NCBI GenBank assembly: GCA_036265535.1
Contig: DATAOV010000103.1
Span: 1-20,117, forward strand
DNA length: 20,117 nucleotides
From: AC-32 sp036265535
GTDB taxonomy: Bacteria; Actinomycetota; Thermoleophilia; Gaiellales; Gaiellaceae
Direction: 5' to 3'
Shown here: positions 15,202 through 20,117 of the stretch, one piece after another
Layout: each line of letters begins with the position of its first letter
Position numbering within the stretch: the first letter of the stretch is position 1
Position numbers and translations under genes: made by a program
Notes under the pieces: generated by a model
Told to the model about the DNA's origin: nothing
Seen by the model: the letters and a program-made list of their open reading frames with translations, nothing else
The model's database searches: none

Positions 15202-16620
15202 GTGACGGCGCGCGGTGCCCTCGCACCCGGCGCACCCGATCTCGGATCGGCCGCCCGGCGCCTGAGCCTGGCCGGAGGCTTCGCACTCGGCGGGATCCTG
15301 ATCGGTGCCGCGGCGGTGCACTCGCCGACGCTCGCAATCGGCGCAGTCGTCGGAATCGCATTCATCGCCGTCTCGTTCCGCAGCCTCGCCGGCGGCGTCG
15401 CGTTCTTCGTCGTCCTGACCTTCTTCGACCGCCTGCCGGGCTCACCCGCCACGGGGTTCACGCTGGTCAAGGCTGCAGGCCTCGTCCTCGCGCTCGCCTG
15501 GCTCGCGGCGCTGGCCGTCCGGCGCTCTGCCCTGCCGCTCCTCTTCCGCGACCATCCGTGGCTCGCGTACGCGATCGTCGCCTTCCTCACCTGGTCGCTG
15601 GTGTCGGTGCTCTGGGCCGAGGACCCCGTATCCGCGCGGGTCGACACGACGCGGCTGATCCAGAACGCGATCCTCCTCTTCATCGTCTTCAGCGCAATCG
15701 AGAAGCGCCAGCACCTGCTCTGGGTGATGGGTGCCTACCTCGGCGGCGCCTTCCTGACGGCGGTCGTCGGGCTCGCGGGAGGTTCGTCTTCCGAGCAATT
15801 CAACCCGTACGCAGACACGAGTCGGCTCTCGGGCGGGATCGGCGACCCGAACGAGCTGGCGGCGATCCTGATCCCCGCCGTCGCGATCGCGGCCTTCCTG
15901 ATACCGACAACGCGGCAGCCGCTGATGCGCTGGTTGCTCTTCTCGCTCGTGCTCGTGATCTCGCTTGCCCTCTTCTTCACGCAGTCGCGCGGGGGCCTGC
16001 TGGCCCTTGCGGTCGTCCTGGTCGTCACACCGCTCCTGGCAGGCCCGGTCCGCCTGAGGGCCATGGCGGTGATCCTCGCCATCGCCGCGCTCGGGATCGG
16101 CTATTTCGCGCTGGTCGCGCCACCCCAGGCGATCCAGCACGTGACGAGGTTCTCGGTCGGCAGCGGCACGGGGCGTGAGGACCTCTGGAAGGTCTCGATC
16201 CGAATGTTCGAGGACCACCCGCTCGCCGGCGTCGCCACGGGGAACTTCCAGGTGATCGAGCCGCGATACGCCCTGCAGGACATCAACCTGCGCCGTCCTG
16301 ACTTCGTGGTCGAGACGCCGAAGGTGGCCCACAACACCTACCTGCACATCCTGACCGAGCTCGGCCTCGTAGGAATCGCGGCGTTCGGTTCGATCCTGAT
16401 CGGCTCGCTGCTGATCGCCATTCGGGCGATCCGGTCGTTCGCGCGACGCGGCGAGCTCAGGATGGAGATCGTCGCTCGCGGGGTGCTGATCGGAACCCTC
16501 GGCATGCTTGCCGCGTTCGTCTTCATCACGGCGCAGTACGAAAAGCAGCTCTGGCTGCTGCTCGGCGTCTGCGCCTCGCTCTCGACACTCGCCCGCGCCG
16601 GCGAGTCCGGGGAATCCTAG
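15202..16620 (+). CDS. O-antigen ligase/polymerase family membrane protein (Wzy-like)
   Basis: The product is 472 residues with about 10-12 hydrophobic segments judged by eye. The Wzy_C/O-antigen-ligase signature is present. TQSRGGLLAL (260-269) places Arg263 in the conserved membrane-edge position. A large extracytoplasmic loop (about 307-380) ends in AHNTYLHILTELGLVG, with His377, the residue type essential in this family. Members either polymerise lipid-linked repeat units or ligate glycan to an acceptor. Adjacent Wzz/BY-kinase and a flippase in the locus favour the polymerase role, and an actinobacterium would have no LPS core to ligate to. It starts at GTG 15202 three bases after the kinase stop. 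Its TAG overlaps the convergent deacetylase stop by four bases. Confidence 0.87.
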   Translation: MTARGALAPGAPDLGSAARRLSLAGGFALGGILIGAAAVHSPTLAIGAVVGIAFIAVSFRSLAGGVAFFVVLTFFDRLPGSPATGFTLVKAAGLVLALAWLAALAVRRSALPLLFRDHPWLAYAIVAFLTWSLVSVLWAEDPVSARVDTTRLIQNAILLFIVFSAIEKRQHLLWVMGAYLGGAFLTAVVGLAGGSSSEQFNPYADTSRLSGGIGDPNELAAILIPAVAIAAFLIPTTRQPLMRWLLFSLVLVISLALFFTQSRGGLLALAVVLVVTPLLAGPVRLRAMAVILAIAALGIGYFALVAPPQAIQHVTRFSVGSGTGREDLWKVSIRMFEDHPLAGVATGNFQVIEPRYALQDINLRRPDFVVETPKVAHNTYLHILTELGLVGIAAFGSILIGSLLIAIRAIRSFARRGELRMEIVARGVLIGTLGMLAAFVFITAQYEKQLWLLLGVCASLSTLARAGESGES

Positions 16621-17726
16621 GCTCTGCGGGCCTCCCAGCGGTCCAGGGTCGCCGCAGCGCTTCCCGCCCAGCCGCCGCGCTGCTCGATCCAAGCCAGCAG
16701 GCGCCGATAGACCCCGTCGTAGCCGTTGGAGAGCCTCGGATGGTGCATCGGCGGATGCCAGAGCACCGCGACCGCCCCGCCGTGCTCGGCAACCGGCTCG
16801 AGCGCCGCGACCGCGGCCTCATAGGCGCCATTTGCACCCAGAGCGAGATAGCGCTCCTCGCTGAGCGTCGCGTCCATCAGCGCGAGCGGCAGCTCCCAGC
16901 CGTCGGGCTCGCGCCGCTCCGGATCCCAGAGCCGGTACGGATACGGCGTCCCGGCGCGCAGGCCGGGGAGCGATGGCCAGCCGATGCTCGAGTCGTACCG
17001 CAGCCCCGCGTCGCGCAGCTCGGCAGCCAGCCGGTCCGGGCCACTGCGTAAGTAGTGGTGCCTCAGGCCTCGTGCGCCGGGGAGTGGTTCCGCCTCCTTC
17101 GCGATCGCACCCGGCCGCTCCCTGGCCCGGTACGAGGCGTGCAGCGCCACCTCGAGACCAACAGCCCGGGTTCGCTCGACCGCACGCGCGAATGCTGGGC
17201 CGTAGCGCTCCGGGTAGCCGTCGTGGGGGTCCTCCTGCCGCGTGAGGAAGAAGCAGGTCGAGCCACGGCCTCCCTCGGCATCCAGCATCGCCTCGAGCGG
17301 ATAGGCCGGATCGCGGCCGCCCAGGGCATCGAGCGCGAATGCCGTGCCCTCGCGGAGACGCCGACGCGAGCGATGCACGACCCCGCCGACGAGCTTGCGT
17401 CCAGCCGTGCCTGCGCCACCTGCCCCGAGGAGGTCGACGTCGTGCGTGAGCGCGACGAGAAACCGCTCACCGCCCGGATAGCCACGCCGCTCCTCTCCCA
17501 GGCGCCGCCCGAGCGCAGCTGCGATCTCCGCGACCCGAGGACCCGGCGGCCGCTCGGGGGGCAGGGGACGCCCGTGAGCGTCCAGGCCGGAGTCCCGCTC
17601 GGCGTCCAGGGTGAGGAGCCCGAACACCTCGTCCAGCTCATCGGGCTCGGCCGGCGCGCCCTCGTCGAACGGCAGCCCGAGCGCGTCGAGCAGCGCGTCG
17701 AGCGCGTAGCGCCGCTCGGGCTCCAC
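16617..17726 (-). CDS. NodB-fold polysaccharide deacetylase-like protein, variant active site
   Basis: The product is 369 residues. The catalytic domain begins around residue 88 with LVALTHDVDLL (T94-D98), the HDVD variant of the CE4 TFDD motif. The usual SHxxxTH is replaced by VALHASYRA (H196), with further histidines in LRHHYLRSG (H223, H224) and VLWHPPMHHPRL (H324, H328, H329). RYDSSIGW and AGTPYPYRLWD are also typical of this long deacetylase-like subgroup. The first 85 residues are a separate acidic, proline-rich segment without a signal peptide. Metal hydrolase activity is likely but not certain given the altered motif. It starts at GTG 17726, sharing one base with the lysS stop (TAGTG), so it is probably translated from the greA-lysS transcript despite belonging by function with the glycan locus. 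Confidence 0.82.
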   Translation of the reverse strand: MEPERRYALDALLDALGLPFDEGAPAEPDELDEVFGLLTLDAERDSGLDAHGRPLPPERPPGPRVAEIAAALGRRLGEERRGYPGGERFLVALTHDVDLLGAGGAGTAGRKLVGGVVHRSRRRLREGTAFALDALGGRDPAYPLEAMLDAEGGRGSTCFFLTRQEDPHDGYPERYGPAFARAVERTRAVGLEVALHASYRARERPGAIAKEAEPLPGARGLRHHYLRSGPDRLAAELRDAGLRYDSSIGWPSLPGLRAGTPYPYRLWDPERREPDGWELPLALMDATLSEERYLALGANGAYEAAVAALEPVAEHGGAVAVLWHPPMHHPRLSNGYDGVYRRLLAWIEQRGGWAGSAAATLDRWEARRA

Positions 17727-19072
17727 TAGTCGCGAGGCCGCAGCGCCGGAAAGAGGATCGCGTCGCGGATGGACTCGCGCCCGGTCAGCACCATCGCCAG
17801 CCGGTCGATTCCGAGCCCGAGCCCACCGGTCGGCGGCATCCCGTAGGCGAGGGCCTCGACGTAGTCGGGGTCGCCGGGCTCGCCGCCCACCTCGGCCGCC
17901 TGCTGGGCGAACCGCTCGGCCTGCTCCTCGGGGTCGTTCAGCTCGCTGAAGGCGTTGCCGAGCTCCATCCCGCCGACGAAGTACTCGAAGCGCTCGACGA
18001 GCGAGGGGTCGTCGTCGGTCGCGCGCGCAAAGGGCGAGAGCTCGACCGGGTAGTCATGGAGGATCGTCGGCTGGATCAGCTCCGGCTCGACGAAGTGGCT
18101 CAGCGCGTGGTCGACCAGCTCCGCCCACCTGCGATCCTGGCTCGTGTCGACGCCGCGCTCGTCCAGCCGCCGGCGCAGCTCGTCCGCGTCCCGGGTCCAG
18201 AGGCCGCGCTCCTCCAGCGAATCCAGGAGCTTCAGCCGCCGCCACGGCGCCTTCAAGTCAACCTCGTGCCCGCGGAAAGTCGTCGTCGTCCCCCCCGTCA
18301 CCTCGCGCGCAACGGTCTCGACGAGCTCCTCGATCCGCGCCATCGTGTCGGTGTAGTCCGCGTAGGCCTCGTACCACTCGAGCATCGTGAACTCGGGCGC
18401 ATGCTTGTAGGAGAGGCCCTCGTTGCGGAAGTCCTTGCTCAGCTCGTAGACGCGGTCGAGGCCGCCGACGATCAGCCGTTTGAGGTAGAGCTCGTCGGCG
18501 ATCCGCAGGTAGAAGTCCGCATCGAGCTCGTTGTAGTGCGTGACGAACGGCTCGGCGAAGGCGCCGCCGTACCGCGGCTGGAGCACCGGCGTCTCGACCT
18601 CGAGGAAGCCGCGCTCGTCGAGGTAGCGCCGGATCGCCGTGACCATGCGCGTGCGCAACTCGAAATCGGCTCGGGTTTCCTGGTTCATCAGCAGGTCGAG
18701 GTACCGCTGCCGGTAGCGGGTCTCGACGTCGGTCACGCCGTGGAACGTGTCGGGAAGCGGCCGGCGGATCTCGGCCAGCAGGACGAGCTCGGAGACCATC
18801 AGTGACGGCTCGCCGCGCTTCGAGCGGCCCGACCTGCCGGTCGCGCCGACGATGTCCCCGAGGTCGAGGTCGAGCTCCTGCTCGGCGATCAGCTGGATCC
18901 GGCCCGAGCGGTCGACGAGGTCGAGGAAGCTGAGCTTCCCCATCGCCCGGCGGGCCATGAGGCGGCCGGCCACGCGATGCTCCTGCTCGAGCGTCTGGCC
19001 GGCCTCGGCCTGCTCGGCCTGGGCCCGGACCGCGGCTATCTCTTCCCTATCGGGAAAGCGCTTCGGCAGCAT
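17726..19072 (-). CDS. lysS: Lysyl-tRNA synthetase, class II
   Basis: This 448-residue enzyme charges tRNA-Lys with lysine. It has an N-terminal OB-fold anticodon-binding domain (HRVAGRLMARRAMGKLSFLDL, about 32-52) and a class II core. Motif 1 is GFLEVETPVL (155-164). Motif 2 is FRNEGLSYKHAPEFTMLEW (215-233). Motif 3 is GGLGLGIDRLAM (416-427) with Arg424. ELYLKRLIVGGLDRVYEL separates it from AspRS and AsnRS. It is shorter than the usual 490-510 residues, mainly because the leading helical extension (REKLxALRxxGIxPYP) is missing. An in-frame TAG, the greA stop, lies 12 bases upstream, so no longer start is possible. No clear ribosome site is visible, and coupling to greA is likely. Confidence 0.95.
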   Translation of the reverse strand: MLPKRFPDREEIAAVRAQAEQAEAGQTLEQEHRVAGRLMARRAMGKLSFLDLVDRSGRIQLIAEQELDLDLGDIVGATGRSGRSKRGEPSLMVSELVLLAEIRRPLPDTFHGVTDVETRYRQRYLDLLMNQETRADFELRTRMVTAIRRYLDERGFLEVETPVLQPRYGGAFAEPFVTHYNELDADFYLRIADELYLKRLIVGGLDRVYELSKDFRNEGLSYKHAPEFTMLEWYEAYADYTDTMARIEELVETVAREVTGGTTTTFRGHEVDLKAPWRRLKLLDSLEERGLWTRDADELRRRLDERGVDTSQDRRWAELVDHALSHFVEPELIQPTILHDYPVELSPFARATDDDPSLVERFEYFVGGMELGNAFSELNDPEEQAERFAQQAAEVGGEPGDPDYVEALAYGMPPTGGLGLGIDRLAMVLTGRESIRDAILFPALRPRD

Positions 19073-19084
19073 GGCTGGCCGAGT

Positions 19085-19558
19085 CTAAGCCGCTTTGATC
19101 TCGAGGATCTTGAACTTCATCGCGCCGCGGGGCGCGGAGACCTCGACCGTCTCGCCCTTCTTCTTGCCGATGATCGCCTTGCCGACCGGCGACTCGTTGG
19201 AGAGCTTGTTCTCCGCGGGGTTCGCCTCGGCGGAACCCACGATGTGGTACTCGAACGTCTGCTTGGCGGCCACGTCGCGAATGCGCACCTTCGAGCCGAC
19301 CGAGACCGTGTCCTTGGAGATCTCCTTCTTCGTGATCACCCGCGCCGAGAGCAGCCGCTCCTCGAGCTGGGCGATCTTGTGCTCGAGCATCGCCTGCTCG
19401 TTCTTCGCGTCGTCGTACTCGGCGTTCTCGGCGATGTCGCCGAACTCGCGGGCAACCCGGATCCGCTCCGCGACTTCGCGGCGCTTCTCGGTCTGCAGAA
19501 ACTCGATCTCCTGCTTGAGCTTCTCGTAGCCCTCTGCGGTAAGGATTACTTCTTTCAA
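19085..19558 (-). CDS. greA: Transcription elongation factor GreA
   Basis: The product is 157 residues, the normal length. GreA enters the RNA polymerase secondary channel and stimulates cleavage of backtracked transcripts. The N-terminal coiled coil is clear, with the tip GDIAENAEYDDAKNEQ carrying Asp41 and Glu44 at the same positions as the functional acidic pair in E. coli GreA. The C-terminal FKBP-like domain includes SNESPVGKAIIGKKKGETVEV. The minus-strand frame is open further upstream to 19669, but that part is not GreA-like. TTG 19558 is chosen because GGAGG lies four bases upstream and the product then begins LKEVILTAEGY. It is the first gene of the greA-lysS-deacetylase run. lysS starts 12 bases after its stop. 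Confidence 0.95.
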   Translation of the reverse strand: MKEVILTAEGYEKLKQEIEFLQTEKRREVAERIRVAREFGDIAENAEYDDAKNEQAMLEHKIAQLEERLLSARVITKKEISKDTVSVGSKVRIRDVAAKQTFEYHIVGSAEANPAENKLSNESPVGKAIIGKKKGETVEVSAPRGAMKFKILEIKAA

Positions 19559-19562
19559 GCGG

Positions 19563-19567
19563 CCTCC
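19563..19567 (-). promoter_or_regulatory. Shine-Dalgarno site of greA
   Basis: On the minus strand GGAGG precedes TTG 19558 by four bases, in the context TTTTTGGAGGCCGCTTG. It is the strongest ribosome site I noted at a start in the window and decides the TTG start over the longer open frame. Confidence 0.7.
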
Positions 19568-19581
19568 AAAAACGGGCGCGA

Positions 19582-19611
19582 ATAGTAGCCACGGCCGCAG
19601 GCCTGCCGCAA
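19582..19611 (-). promoter_or_regulatory. Probable greA promoter
   Basis: On the minus strand TTGCGG (19611-19606) and TACTAT (19587-19582) are separated by 18 bases, a good match to a primary sigma factor promoter. The predicted transcript start is near 19575, leaving a short leader that contains GGAGG. The spacer overlaps a perfect 10-base palindrome (19597-19606). Confidence 0.5.
19597..19606. repeat. Palindrome inside the greA promoter spacer
   Basis: GCAGGCCTGC is a perfect 10-base palindrome. Pairing resumes after one mismatch on each side (GC outward). It lies between the -35 and -10 boxes proposed for greA and about 30 bases ahead of the divergent dus start. A regulator site is possible, but such palindromes also occur by chance in GC-rich DNA. 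Confidence 0.3.
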
Positions 19612-19637
19612 GAGGGCCTGGGTACCCTTCACTGGCC

Positions 19638-20117
19638 GTGCAGGTCGACCTCAACGAATCCTGGCACATCCGCGAGGTTCCAATCCCGACCCGCCTCGTT
19701 CTCGCCCCGATGGCCGGTGTCTCCGTCCAGGCCTTTCGGCGACAGGGGCGGCGGTACGGCGCCGGGCTCGTCTGCTCGGAGATGGTCTCCGTGGCCGGGA
19801 TCCAGCACCGGAACGAGCGGACGCTCGGCTATCTCCGGGTCGCCGCCGACGAGCACCCGCTGGCGATCCAGATCTTCGGCTCCGACCCTGTCGCGATGGC
19901 CGAGGCGGCCCGGATGGTCGAGGCGGCGGGGGCAGACATCGTCGACATCAACTTCGGCTGCCCCGTGAAGAAGGTGACGAAGACGGGTGCGGGCGCCTCG
20001 CTGCTCGACGATCCGGACCATGCGGCGCGGATCGTGTCGGCGGTCGCCGAGGCGACGCCGCTGCCGGTGTCCGTCAAGATGCGCCGCGGCACCGAGAACG
20101 GCTCGCGCGCCTGCATG
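19638..20117 (+). CDS. dusB: tRNA-dihydrouridine synthase, 5' part (runs off the window edge)
   Basis: From GTG 19638 the plus strand is open for 160 codons to the window end. Dus enzymes use FMN and NADPH to reduce specific uridines in the tRNA D-loop. The FMN-binding TIM-barrel start LVLAPMAGVSVQAFRR (20-35) is present, followed by LVCSEMVS, LAIQIFGSDP and the family signature DINFGCPVKKVTKTGAGASLL. In the signature, Cys108 is the catalytic acid that protonates the uracil ring. VSVKMRRG near the end is the next FMN-contact strand. The DusB assignment rests on the GCPVKKV form of the signature and is less certain than the family. The C-terminal half is missing. TACCCT (19623-19628) could be a -10 box giving a leaderless mRNA. 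It is divergent from greA with a 79-base gap. Confidence 0.9.
   Translation, partial: MQVDLNESWHIREVPIPTRLVLAPMAGVSVQAFRRQGRRYGAGLVCSEMVSVAGIQHRNERTLGYLRVAADEHPLAIQIFGSDPVAMAEAARMVEAAGADIVDINFGCPVKKVTKTGAGASLLDDPDHAARIVSAVAEATPLPVSVKMRRGTENGSRACM

Noticed and set aside
13603..15321. A 572-codon minus-strand open frame opposite the BY-kinase gene
   Set aside because: The plus-strand protein has intact Walker motifs and a tyrosine cluster. The minus frame is Arg/Gln/Asp-rich without recognisable motifs.
19559..19669. 37-residue N-terminal extension of GreA
   Set aside because: It crosses the predicted promoter and the GGAGG site and is not GreA-like. The TTG at 19558 gives the normal length with D41 and E44 in the expected places.
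19629..20021. Minus-strand open frames opposite the dus gene
   Set aside because: The plus strand encodes a clear Dus protein with the FGCPVKKV signature; the minus frames show no motifs.

Overview
The window is about 20 kb of very GC-rich DNA. I infer an actinobacterium of the class Thermoleophilia (Solirubrobacterales/Gaiellales-like). The grounds are the GC-rich third codon positions, the many GTG and TTG starts, and a secreted protein whose Ig-like domain (ATGGRL/SGAWSGTPTFAYSW-type repeat) is, as I recall, abundant in that class. This is inference and would need marker-gene phylogeny.

Layout. Positions 1-67 (minus) hold the first 22 codons of a probable secreted protein. Positions 83-16620 are an exopolysaccharide/cell-surface glycan locus. 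It contains an NAD-dependent nucleotide-sugar epimerase, a GDP-mannose 6-dehydrogenase of the AlgD type, two GT4 transferases, a NodB-type deacetylase on the minus strand, and three more GT4 transferases, the last two being tandem paralogues. After these come a Wzx/MATE-like flippase (minus), a GT2 transferase, a 350-base stretch with a probable decayed gene, a secreted beta-helix protein with an Ig-like domain, a Wzz/BY-kinase fusion and a Wzy/O-antigen-ligase-like membrane protein. Positions 16617-19558 (minus) run greA - lysS - an atypical NodB-fold deacetylase. Positions 19638-20117 (plus) are the 5' part of a tRNA-dihydrouridine synthase, divergent from greA.

How they fit. The dehydrogenase and epimerase would make activated uronic/modified sugars. 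The five GT4 enzymes and one GT2 would assemble a repeat unit, the flippase would export it, the Wzy-like protein would polymerise it, and the BY-kinase/Wzz protein would set chain length through its C-terminal tyrosine cluster. The deacetylases and the beta-helix protein are candidates for modifying the glycan. This is a recognisable Wzx/Wzy-type pathway. No priming phosphoglycosyltransferase and no tyrosine phosphatase are in the window, so the locus probably continues elsewhere.

The packing is tight. There are GTGA start/stop overlaps, three convergent pairs that each overlap by exactly four bases at their stop codons, and two divergent pairs with almost no space between starts. I see no rRNA, tRNA, CRISPR array, insertion sequence or convincing intrinsic terminator. 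I do not see a clearly unprecedented system. The points most worth a second look are the decayed DUF4910-like remnant, the AlgD-type dehydrogenase together with a secreted beta-helix protein, and the altered Walker A motif of the BY-kinase.
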